Below are positions 1 through 5,821 of a DNA stretch of 10,647 bases, one piece after another (the first letter of the stretch is position 1; the number at the start of each line of letters is the position of its first letter). The position numbers and the translations under genes are program-made. The notes under the pieces are model-generated. The model searched no databases. It was not told where the DNA came from and worked only from the letters and a program-made list of their open reading frames with translations. Where the stretch lies: contig CAMLQY010000045.1 in the NCBI GenBank assembly GCA_946482365.1, positions 1 through 10,647 of the forward strand. Reading direction: 5' to 3'. The DNA comes from an uncultured Actinomycetes bacterium (GTDB lineage: Bacteria; Actinomycetota; Thermoleophilia; Solirubrobacterales; 70-9).

Positions 1-84
1 ACTCCCCCCGGGGCGCGGGTCCGGGGGGGCCCCCCCCCCACCGGGGCGGGGGGGGGGCGTTTTGGGGGGGGTTGGGGCCGGGGG
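1..84. other. Low-complexity G/C homopolymer edge, probable assembly or sequencing artefact
   Basis: The first ~84 bases are almost only runs of C and G, including runs of seven to nine identical bases, with a few T and A. Nothing else in the window looks like this. The minus-strand DUF559 reading frame stays open across it but turns into proline, glycine and arginine repeats, unlike any DUF559 C-terminus. I infer degraded contig-end sequence rather than biology. A real G-rich tract is possible but less likely. Confidence 0.7.
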
Positions 85-947
85 GTAAGTCGGCATCTGG
101 ACTTCGTTCCGCGACAGGCCAGTGCATGCCTGACCGCTCCCGCGGCTTCCTCGGGTCTTTCCGTTACCTGGCGGTAGCTGAGGTGGATGACGTCGTAGCC
201 AAGCGCGCGCAGCGCTAGGTCGCGCTCGCGGTCGGCCTCGAAGGCGGCTCGTCCTCGGTGGTACCGGTAGCCATCGGTCTCGACGATCAGCTTCTCCGCC
301 GGCCAGGCGAAATCGGCTACGAAGGGACCGATTCGAACGTTGACGATTGGCATCGGCAGGCGCATCTTCCGGCAGAGCCCGAGAAACAGGAACTCCAGCT
401 CGCTGCGGGTTCCGTCCCCGGCCGTGTCCGGCCCAAGCGGCAGGCCGAGCGTCTCGGCTTGCCGGATCGCAAGCCTCATCTCTTGGGGCGAGGTTACGGG
501 TTTGAGGTCCGAGACAGTGCGCGCAGCCGTAGTGACGGGAATTCCGAAGTGGCGGGTGACATGGCTGGGTCCGAGGGTCGCACTGCGGTGAACTCGGATT
601 CCCGACCGCTTTTGTCGGCCCCCATAGCTCGGGACCGAGATGTCAACCAAAGGGTCGTGCCGGGCAGGAAACATCCCCCACAGCGTCGCAGCGCTTAGAT
701 GACTGACCACAGCTGAATCTCCGCACGCGAGGGCCGCCGCCATCCACTGCCCGCGAGGCGAGAGCCTCCTTCTTCCCACTACATGAACGCCACGATGGAC
801 ACGGTGCAGGCGACCTACCTTGACCCGGTAGAGGATCTGATCCTTGCCGAGTCCCAGGCCCCGAAGCTGCCGGGTAGAGACAACCCCGTGCTGGCGATCG
901 GCAATTTCGGCGATGAGAGCGTCGGGCTTGGCGCGAAAGTCGGACAT
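84..947 (-). CDS. AbiEi-like N-terminal domain plus DUF559 nuclease-fold protein, C-terminus unresolved
   Basis: The minus strand is open from 1016 through the window edge; the first ATG is at 947-945, giving about 288 readable residues. Residues 1-60 resemble the winged-helix domain of AbiEi family (type IV toxin-antitoxin) antitoxins, with the HRGVY signature at 51-55. Residues ~190-280 match DUF559, a Vsr-like PD-(D/E)XK nuclease fold: D212 in VADFAWP, then VETDGYRYH at 222-230, then a basic helix (FEADRERD) and a LSYRQVTERPEE tail. This domain pair is known in actinobacteria, often in many copies; substrate and role are not established and no toxin partner is visible here. No Shine-Dalgarno is seen before the ATG. 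The reading frame decays into proline repeats below position 84, where the sequence looks corrupted, so the natural stop is missing. Family assignment is strong; activity is inference. Confidence 0.85.
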
Positions 948-996
948 AGTCCGAATAAGGCGCCAGGCCCTCCCGGTTCTCCCCCCGGCTGGCGGG

Positions 997-1146
997 TTAT
1001 GGACGGGGGAGCAGATTCACTGCCGCTGCGAGGCCGACAGCGACGATCGTTATCGCGTAGCCGGTGTAGTCACTCAGGGCAAAGGCGACTGCGGCGACTG
1101 CACAGATCGCCACTACGATCATCCAGGAGGCCCGGGCCAGGGTCAC
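997..1146 (-). CDS. Possible small two-segment membrane protein
   Basis: A short minus-strand frame ends with TAA at 999-997. It could start at GTG 1146-1144 (49 residues) or ATG 1122-1120 (41 residues). The peptide is strongly hydrophobic, with two segments (MIVVAICAVAAVAFAL and AITIVAVGLAAAVNLL) separated by a short polar turn containing SDYTGY, and it ends in a polar LLPRP tail. Plus-strand frames over the same bases give arginine- and serine-rich peptides that look non-coding. No clear ribosome binding site precedes either start. It lies 49 bases upstream of the DUF559 gene on the same strand and could be co-transcribed. I do not recognise a family. The alternative is a chance open frame in a gap of about 200 bases. 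Confidence 0.4.
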   Translation of the reverse strand: MTLARASWMIVVAICAVAAVAFALSDYTGYAITIVAVGLAAAVNLLPRP

Positions 1147-1166
1147 GGGTCGGTATTTTGGCCGAG

Positions 1167-1553
1167 ATGGCCGACGGCGAGACGAGCGGGGGCGTGACGA
1201 GCGACGCGGCGGCCGGTGCGCTGGCCCTCCTGGGCGAGATGTCCCCCGACCTGCGCGGCGGGGCGATCCTCGATTCCGGAGGCTCGGTGCTCGCCGCCAG
1301 CGGCAATCCCGAGCGCTGGCGCGAGGACGCTGCGACGCTGCTCGCCGTCGCCGACCGTGCGGGGTCCGAGGCTGTGGAGCAGCTCCACATCGCCACCGAG
1401 CAGGGGGAGGTCTTCGCCCTGCGCCACGCCGGCCTGGCCGCTGTCGCCGTGACCGACCGTTTCGCCCTCGCTTCGCTGCTCTTCTTCGACATGCGCTCGG
1501 TCCTGCGCGACCTGGCGGCCGCGAGGGACGGGGAGGCTGCCGATGCCCCCTAA
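1167..1553 (+). CDS. Roadblock/LC7-like domain protein
   Basis: This 128-residue protein has the shape of a single roadblock/LC7 domain. An N-terminal helix (residues ~13-25) is followed by a GGAILDSGGSVLAASG strand pair at 31-46, a helix rich in Ala at 51-65, then paired strands around QLHIATEQGEVFALRH and GLAAVAVTDR, and a final helix ending LRDLAA. Bacterial roadblock proteins (the MglB type is the known example) usually dimerise and regulate small Ras-like GTPases; no GTPase gene is present in this window, so its partner is unknown. The ATG at 1167 has no clear Shine-Dalgarno; GTG at 1194 is an alternative in-frame start. The end overlaps the next gene by 11 bases. Its place ahead of tldD suggests shared transcription. 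Family assignment is by fold pattern, not by a unique motif. Confidence 0.62.
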   Translation: MADGETSGGVTSDAAAGALALLGEMSPDLRGGAILDSGGSVLAASGNPERWREDAATLLAVADRAGSEAVEQLHIATEQGEVFALRHAGLAAVAVTDRFALASLLFFDMRSVLRDLAAARDGEAADAP

Positions 1554-1767
1554 GCCGCATCGCGTCCTGCTCGACCGCGTCTCGGGCTACGCCGACGAGG
1601 CGGCCGCCTACATGCGCCGCCGCCGCGTCGCCCGGCGCCCCTTCGCCCGCCTCTACTACCCGGGGGGCCGGGCCAGCGACCACGCGGCCGACTCGCTCGC
1701 GGGCGGCGAGCTCTTCGTCGCCGCGGGCCGGCTGATCGAGGTAGCGGGAAAGCGCCCGAAGCCGTGA
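1543..1767 (+). CDS. Small basic protein of unknown function
   Basis: This 74-residue protein starts at ATG 1543, supported by a GGAGG at 1532-1536 with six bases of spacing. It overlaps the roadblock gene by 11 bases, and its TGA stop at 1765 overlaps the GTG start of tldD, so translation of the three is likely coupled. The protein is rich in Arg and Ala, with a basic patch RRRRVARRPFARLYYPGG at about residues 25-42, and a C-terminal segment GELFVAAGRLIEVAGKRPKP that may form a small beta hairpin. It has no signal peptide, membrane segment, Cys or clear catalytic motif. I do not recognise the family. The ribosome binding site and tight overlaps make it a convincing gene even without a function. 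Confidence 0.72.
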   Translation: MPPKPHRVLLDRVSGYADEAAAYMRRRRVARRPFARLYYPGGRASDHAADSLAGGELFVAAGRLIEVAGKRPKP

Positions 1768-3149
1768 GCGCCCTGATCGAGCCGGCGCTCGCAGAACGGG
1801 TGCTGAGCCGCGCCCTGGCCAACGGCGGCGAGTTCGCCGAGGTCTTCGCCGAACGCGGCGCCGGCCTGACGATGGCGATCGACGAGTCGCGGGTCGAATC
1901 GGTGCAGTCGGGTGCCTCGGCGGGCGCCGGCGTGCGGGTGCTCAGCGGCGGGACCACCTACTTCGCCCACGTCGACGGCCTCGACCCCGATGACGTCGAG
2001 CGCGCCGCAGCCGAGGCCGCCGCGGCGCTGCACGCCGGCCGGGCCGAGCCGCGCCCGCTGGAGGCGGTGGCGAGCACCCCGCACGCGATCGAGCAGCGGC
2101 CGTCCGAGGTGCCCGCCGAGCGCAAGGCGGCGCTCCTGCGCGACCTCGACGAGCGCGGCCGCGCGGCCGGCCCGGAGATCGCCCAGTTCAGCGCGTCCTA
2201 CGCCGAGGTCCGCCGCGAGGTGACCGTCGCCAACTCCGATGGCCTTTTCGTCGGCGACGACCGCACGCGGGTGCGGATCGGCGCGCAGGCGGTGGCGCGC
2301 CGCGGCGACTCGGTCGAGACCGGAGCCGAGACGCTGGGCGGGCACCGCGGCTTCGAGCTCTTCGACGACGATCCCGGCGAGATCGCCGCCGCCGCGACGC
2401 GCAAGGCCCTGACCCTGCTCGACGCCGGCCCGGCCCCCGCGGGATCGATGCCGGTGGTGGTCGGCGGCGGCTTCGGCGGCGTCCTCTTCCACGAGATGAC
2501 CGGCCACGGGCTCGAGGCCGACCACGTCCAGAAGGACGCCAGCGTCTATGCCCAAAAGCTGGGCACGCAGGTCGCCCAGCCGCTGCTCACCGCCTACGAC
2601 GACGGGCGCATGCCCGGCGAGTGGGGCAGCGACTCGATCGACGACGAGGGGGCCCCGACGCAGCAGACGATGGTGATCGAGGACGGCCGGCTGGTCTCCT
2701 TCCTCTATGACCGGCTGACCGCCCGCCGCGACGGCGTCGACTCGACCGGCAACGGGCGCCGCGAGAGCTTCCGCCACCTGCCGGTGCCGCGCATGACCAA
2801 CACCTACATCGCGCCCGGCGACGCCGAGCCGGAGGCGATGATCGCCGAGGTCGGCCATGGCTTCTACGCCGCCTCCTTCGCCGGCGGTCAGGTCGACCCC
2901 GCCACCGGCGACTTCGTCTTCGGCGTCTCGGAGGGCTACCTGATCGAGGACGGCCGGGTTACGAGGCCCTGCCGCGGCGCCACCCTGATCGGCAACTGCC
3001 TGGAGGCGCTGGCGGCGATCGACGCGGTCGGCAGCGACTTCGAGATGAAGACCGGCGTCTGCGGCAAGGCGGGGCAGAAAGTGCCGGTCGGGACCGGCCA
3101 GGGCCACGTCCGGATCCGGGAGATGACCGTGGGGGGGACCGAGGTTTGA
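1764..3149 (+). CDS. tldD: TldD family zinc metalloprotease subunit
   Basis: TldD is the catalytic half of the cytoplasmic TldD/TldE heterodimer, which cleaves unfolded peptides; in enterobacteria it also processes microcin B17 and acts on CcdA. The 461-residue length is typical. The zinc site HEMTGH is at residues 243-248, and the conserved C-terminal Cys, a third zinc ligand in the family, is at 433 in GVCGKAGQ. Other family signatures are VVVGGGFGGVLFHE just before the site, a GEWGSDSIDDEG block, RMTNTYIAPGD, and SFAGGQVDPATGDFVFGV. All catalytic residues are present, so it should be active. The GTG start at 1764 overlaps the TGA of the preceding small gene in a GTGA arrangement, and the stop overlaps the TTG start of tldE. 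Its natural substrate here is unknown. Confidence 0.96.
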   Translation: MSALIEPALAERVLSRALANGGEFAEVFAERGAGLTMAIDESRVESVQSGASAGAGVRVLSGGTTYFAHVDGLDPDDVERAAAEAAAALHAGRAEPRPLEAVASTPHAIEQRPSEVPAERKAALLRDLDERGRAAGPEIAQFSASYAEVRREVTVANSDGLFVGDDRTRVRIGAQAVARRGDSVETGAETLGGHRGFELFDDDPGEIAAAATRKALTLLDAGPAPAGSMPVVVGGGFGGVLFHEMTGHGLEADHVQKDASVYAQKLGTQVAQPLLTAYDDGRMPGEWGSDSIDDEGAPTQQTMVIEDGRLVSFLYDRLTARRDGVDSTGNGRRESFRHLPVPRMTNTYIAPGDAEPEAMIAEVGHGFYAASFAGGQVDPATGDFVFGVSEGYLIEDGRVTRPCRGATLIGNCLEALAAIDAVGSDFEMKTGVCGKAGQKVPVGTGQGHVRIREMTVGGTEV

Positions 3150-4525
3150 TCGACTTGGCGCGCCGCGCCGTCGAGGCCACGCTCGCGGCGGGAGCGGGGG
3201 ACGCCGAGGCCTACGCGTCCGAGGACGCGGGGCGCGAGGTGCGCGTCCACGGCGGCGAGGTCGAGAGCCTCACCGCGGCGACCAAGCGCGGGATCGGCGT
3301 CCGCGCCTGGATCGGTCACCGGGTCGGCTATGCCTACGGCACCGACCTCTCCGAGGCGGGCATCGCGGAGCTCGCGGCGCGCGCATCCGAGACGGCGCGG
3401 ATCGCCGACGAGGACGAGTTCACCGGCCCCCCCGAGCTTCCGGTGCGCCTTTCCCCCGATATAGGAGGAGAAAGCGCACCGGAACCGGTGGAGCTGGAGT
3501 TGAGCGACCCGTCGCTGGCCGCGACGTCGACCGCGGAGGTCGCCGAGCTGGCGCTGGAGATCGAGCGGGCGGCGCTCGACGCCGATCCGCGCGTCGCCGG
3601 GGTCGAGCAGGCCGTCTACGCGGACTCGGCGGAGCGCGTCGCGATCGTCTCCTCGACCGGGATCGCGGGGGAGTACGAGCGCACCGACTGCTACGGGTAC
3701 GCGCAGGCGCTGGCCGGCGCCGACGGCGGGCGCGAGACCGGGCTCGGCTACGGCCTCGGCCGCGGGCCGGCGGCCCTCGACCCCCCCGCGATCGGGCGCG
3801 AGGCGGCGGAGAGGGCGACCGCGATGATCGGTGCCGGCAAGCCCGCGTCGCGCAGCTGCCCGGTCGTCCTCGACCCGACGGTCGCCGCCAGCTTCGTGGC
3901 CCTCCTCGGCCGTGGCCTGGGCGCCGACACGGTCCAGCGCGGACGCTCCCCCTTCGCCGGCCTGCTCGGCACCGCGGTCGCCGCTGAGGGCCTCGTCATC
4001 CGGGACGACGGCCTCGACCCCGCCGGCTCGGCCTCCTCGCCCTTCGACGGCGAGGGCCTGCCGCGCCGCCCCAACGCGCTGATCGAGGGCGGGACGCTGC
4101 GGACCTACCTCTACGACACCTACACCGCTCATCGCGACGGCACCGCCTCGACGGGCAGCGCCGGGCGCTCGGGCTACCGCTCCCAGCCTGCGGTCTCGGC
4201 CTCGAACCTCGTCGTCGCGGCGGGCGCGCTCGACTTCGGGGAGCTGCTGCGCGAGGCGGGGGACGGGGTGCTGGTCACCGACGTCGCCGGGCTGCACTCG
4301 GGCGTCAACCCCGTTACCGGCGCCTTCTCGGTCGGCGCCTCGGGTCACGCGATCCACGGCGGGGAGGCGGCCGAGCCGTTGCGCGAGTTCACGATCGCCG
4401 GCGACCTCGTCTCGATGCTGAAGGCGGTGCGGGCGGCCGGATCGGAGCCTCGATGGGTCCCCTTCGGGGGCTCGGTCAGCACCCCGCCGCTGCTGATCGG
4501 AGAGATGACGGTCGCCGGTTCCTGA
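3146..4525 (+). CDS. tldE: TldE/PmbA family subunit of the TldD/TldE protease
   Basis: This 459-residue protein is a TldD homologue that lacks the HExxxH zinc site: the corresponding segment reads VVLDPTVAASFVALLGRGLG. That is expected for TldE (PmbA), the non-catalytic partner that shapes the substrate channel. Family features include the N-terminal VRVHGGEVESLTAATKRGIG block, the LYDTYTAHRDGTASTGSAGR segment and C-terminal GLHSGVNPVTGAFSVGASG. The start is a TTG at 3146 in a TTGA overlap with the tldD stop, after G-rich sequence that can serve as a ribosome binding site. Between about residues 95 and 115 the protein has a proline-rich stretch (PPELPVRLSPDIGG) that seems longer than in homologues as I recall them; it is encoded by a strong palindrome (3438-3484). 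It should assemble with the adjacent TldD. Confidence 0.95.
   Translation: MIDLARRAVEATLAAGAGDAEAYASEDAGREVRVHGGEVESLTAATKRGIGVRAWIGHRVGYAYGTDLSEAGIAELAARASETARIADEDEFTGPPELPVRLSPDIGGESAPEPVELELSDPSLAATSTAEVAELALEIERAALDADPRVAGVEQAVYADSAERVAIVSSTGIAGEYERTDCYGYAQALAGADGGRETGLGYGLGRGPAALDPPAIGREAAERATAMIGAGKPASRSCPVVLDPTVAASFVALLGRGLGADTVQRGRSPFAGLLGTAVAAEGLVIRDDGLDPAGSASSPFDGEGLPRRPNALIEGGTLRTYLYDTYTAHRDGTASTGSAGRSGYRSQPAVSASNLVVAAGALDFGELLREAGDGVLVTDVAGLHSGVNPVTGAFSVGASGHAIHGGEAAEPLREFTIAGDLVSMLKAVRAAGSEPRWVPFGGSVSTPPLLIGEMTVAGS
3438..3484. repeat. Strong palindrome inside tldE
   Basis: The arms ttccggtgcgc (3438-3448) and gcgcaccggaa (3474-3484) are a perfect 11-base inverted repeat. Inside them cttt/aaag and ccccc/ggagg continue the pairing with small bulges to a loop of about six bases (gatata). 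The right inner arm contains ggaggag, a Shine-Dalgarno-like string. The element lies within a variable, proline-rich part of TldE and keeps the frame. It could be an inserted palindromic element, an mRNA structure affecting tldE expression, or chance at high GC. Confidence 0.6.
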
Positions 4526-4529
4526 CTCC

Positions 4530-4539
4530 AATGCGCATT
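4530..4539. promoter_or_regulatory. Ten-base perfect palindrome upstream of hup
   Basis: The sequence aatgcgcatt is self-complementary and begins four bases after the tldE stop codon, in the 77-base gap before the HU gene. If TAGATT at 4557 is a -10 element, the palindrome falls about where the -35 region would be, a position suited to an operator. A ten-base palindrome arises by chance about once per kilobase, so the support is weak. Confidence 0.2.
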
Positions 4540-4556
4540 ACGGCCGTGGCCGCTGT

Positions 4557-4562
4557 TAGATT
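4557..4562 (+). promoter_or_regulatory. hup: Possible -10 element of a hup promoter
   Basis: TAGATT in the tldE-hup gap fits the actinobacterial -10 pattern (TAnnnT) and lies about 40 bases before the GTG start, leaving room for a short leader. No good TTGACA-like -35 is seen 17-18 bases upstream; TTACGG is closer, with 13 bases between. This gap and the one at 5775-5821 are the largest between the genes from 1167 onward, so a promoter here is reasonable. Confidence 0.3.
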
Positions 4563-4587
4563 CCGCCGCGATTTCAACCACTCATGA

Positions 4588-4594
4588 CGGAGGA
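4588..4594 (+). promoter_or_regulatory. hup: Ribosome binding site of hup
   Basis: CGGAGGA sits eight bases upstream of GTG 4603. It fixes the HU start at this GTG; the nearby ATG at 4584 lies upstream of the site and is out of frame. Confidence 0.75.
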
Positions 4595-4602
4595 GCTTCG
4601 AC

Positions 4603-4881
4603 GTGACAAAGGCTGAGTTTTTGGACCAACTGGCAGGCGACGAGCGGCTGGGCAGCAAGAAGGCTGCCGGCGACGCGGTTGATGCGGTGCTCGACGCGAT
4701 CACCGACACGCTGAGCAGCGGCGGCGAAGTCAGCTTCACCGGCTTCGGCAAATTCCACGTCGCCGAGCGCGGCCCCCGCCAGGGCGTCAACCCGCGCACC
4801 GGTGAGCGGATCACGATCCCGGGCGGCAAGGTCCCGCGCTTCTCCGCTGGCTCCGCGCTGAAGACCAAGGTCAAAGGCTGA
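4603..4881 (+). CDS. hup: HU family nucleoid DNA-binding protein
   Basis: This 92-residue protein is a standard-length HU. HU dimers bind and bend DNA with little sequence preference and help compact the nucleoid. The helical N-terminal half starts with TKAEFLDQLA; the signature GFGKF lies at residues 47-51, and the DNA-contacting arm carries VNPRTG at 62-67 with the intercalating proline. The end is PRFSAGSALKTKVKG. It lacks the long Lys/Ala-rich C-terminal tail found in mycobacterial HupB, so it is the short type. The GTG start is set by a good ribosome binding site. The TGA stop lies within an inverted repeat and overlaps the proposed CTG start of pyrF. Confidence 0.96.
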   Translation: MTKAEFLDQLAGDERLGSKKAAGDAVDAVLDAITDTLSSGGEVSFTGFGKFHVAERGPRQGVNPRTGERITIPGGKVPRFSAGSALKTKVKG

Positions 4882-4898
4882 GCCAGGCTCAGCCTTTT
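4873..4898 (+). terminator. Perfect hairpin plus TTTT over the hup stop and pyrF start
   Basis: The arms aggctgagcc (4875-4884) and ggctcagcct (4886-4895) are a perfect 10-base inverted repeat around a single A; AA upstream pairs with TT downstream. A stable stem of about eight or nine pairs with a three- to five-base loop results, followed by TTTT (4895-4898 including the arm end). This resembles an intrinsic terminator with a short U-tract. It covers the hup TGA (4879-4881) and the proposed pyrF CTG (4878-4880), so it may act as a partial terminator, an attenuator or a block on pyrF translation. Confidence 0.55.
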
Positions 4899-5774
4899 GC
4901 AGACCGGCTCGCGGCGCTCGTCGAAGAGCGCCGCAGCCAGGTCTGTCTCGGCCTCGACCCCGACCCGTCGAAGCTCTCCGGGGGCGGGCCTGACGTTCCC
5001 GCCGGCACCGCCCTGGCCGCCGAGCGTGCGGCCGGGGCGGTCGCCGCGCACTGCCGCTCGCTGATCGAGCGGGCCGGCCCGGCCTGTGTCGCGATCAAGC
5101 CCCAGCTCGCCTGCTTCGAGCGCCTCGGCGCCCCCGGGTGGACGGCGCTGGCGGAGGTCTGCGAGGCGGCCCGCGAAGCGGGCCTGCTCGTCGTCGCCGA
5201 CGGCAAGCGCGGCGACGTTCCGGTCACGGCGGCCGCCTACGCCCAAGCACTGCTGGGCGAGACCCCGACACCGTGGGGACCTGTGGCGGGGCTCGGTGCC
5301 GATGCCATCACGGCCAACCCGTTGCTCGGCCTCGACGCCCTGGAGCCCCTGGTGGAGGCGGCCGAGGCGGCGGGCGCAGGTGTCTTCGCCCTGGTGCGGA
5401 CGAGCAACTCCGGGGCAGCCGACGTGCAGGACCTGCCGGCCCCGGAGCAGCCGCTGCACGAGCGCCTGGCCGGGCTCGTCGACGGGCTCTCGGAGCGGCT
5501 GCTGGGCGAGGGCGGCCTGAGCGGGATGGGGGCGGTGGTCGGTGCGACCGCCCCCGAGCACATCGCCCGCCTGCGTTCCCTGATGCCCCGCTCGATCTTC
5601 CTCGTCCCGGGGGTCGGCGCCCAGGGTGGCCGGCCGGAGCTGCTCGGGGCCGCCTTCGCCGCGGGTGTCGCCTCTGCCCTGGTCCCCGTCTCGCGCGGGA
5701 TCGCCGCCGCCGATGACCCGGCCGCCGCCGCCGAGGAGATGCGCGCCAGGGTTTGGGCCGCTTCGACCGAATAG
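4878..5774 (+). CDS. pyrF: Orotidine 5'-phosphate decarboxylase, type 2
   Basis: PyrF converts OMP to UMP, the last step of de novo pyrimidine synthesis, in the cytoplasm. The frame reads from QPFADRLAALVEERRSQVCLGLDPDP, a typical type 2 N-terminus. Key residues are the catalytic DGKRGD at 108-113 with T117, then GADAITANPLLG, FALVRTSNSGAADVQD and FLVPGVGAQGG, all family signatures. The protein has 298 residues if it begins at CTG 4878. No ATG, GTG or TTG exists in this frame before GTG 5283, which would remove the catalytic motif, so a start upstream of the FADRL segment is required. CTG in a CTGA overlap with the hup stop gives (M)SQAQPFADRL, a natural N-terminus. A sequencing error at the start codon is the other explanation. 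Function is certain; the exact start is inferred. Confidence 0.93.
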   Translation: MSQAQPFADRLAALVEERRSQVCLGLDPDPSKLSGGGPDVPAGTALAAERAAGAVAAHCRSLIERAGPACVAIKPQLACFERLGAPGWTALAEVCEAAREAGLLVVADGKRGDVPVTAAAYAQALLGETPTPWGPVAGLGADAITANPLLGLDALEPLVEAAEAAGAGVFALVRTSNSGAADVQDLPAPEQPLHERLAGLVDGLSERLLGEGGLSGMGAVVGATAPEHIARLRSLMPRSIFLVPGVGAQGGRPELLGAAFAAGVASALVPVSRGIAAADDPAAAAEEMRARVWAASTE

Positions 5775-5775
5775 T

Positions 5776-5794
5776 GCGCAGATACGATCTGCGC
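5776..5794. promoter_or_regulatory. Perfect hairpin holding a TACGAT box between pyrF and the LysM gene
   Basis: gcgcagat and atctgcgc form a perfect 8-base inverted repeat with loop ACG, starting two bases after the pyrF stop. There is no U-tract, so intrinsic termination is doubtful. The centre contains TACGAT (5783-5788), a good actinobacterial -10 sequence, with TTCGAC at 5762 as a poor -35. It may be a promoter with a symmetric operator for the cell-wall genes, or an mRNA-end structure. Confidence 0.35.
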
Positions 5795-5821
5795 CGCCCA
5801 TTCGATCGCCAATCACCTGCA

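Noticed and set aside
1..84. G-quadruplex or telomere-like element at the left end
   Set aside because: The runs are irregular and mixed with C runs, and the neighbouring gene frame decays into them, which fits sequence error better.
258..698. Plus-strand frames over the DUF559 gene
   Set aside because: Their translations lack any domain, whereas the minus strand gives a coherent AbiEi/DUF559 protein.
1125..1130. AGGAGG on the plus strand as a ribosome binding site for the roadblock gene
   Set aside because: The nearest in-frame starts (TTG 1158, ATG 1167) are 27 or more bases away, too far to use it.
783..1166. Upstream extension of the roadblock gene to 783
   Set aside because: The extra residues are Arg/Ser/Pro-rich and overlap the minus-strand DUF559 gene; the domain starts after ATG 1167.
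1656..3107. Long minus-strand frame opposite tldD
   Set aside because: It is the complement of a high-GC gene and yields a repetitive Ala/Gly/Asp/Arg/Val peptide without domain signatures.
2936..4531. Long minus-strand frame opposite tldE
   Set aside because: Mirror frame of a GC-rich coding sequence; no recognisable domain, while the plus strand is clearly TldE.
5283..5774. Short form of pyrF starting at GTG 5283
   Set aside because: It would lack the catalytic DGKRGD motif and a third of the barrel; upstream sequence in frame is clearly PyrF.
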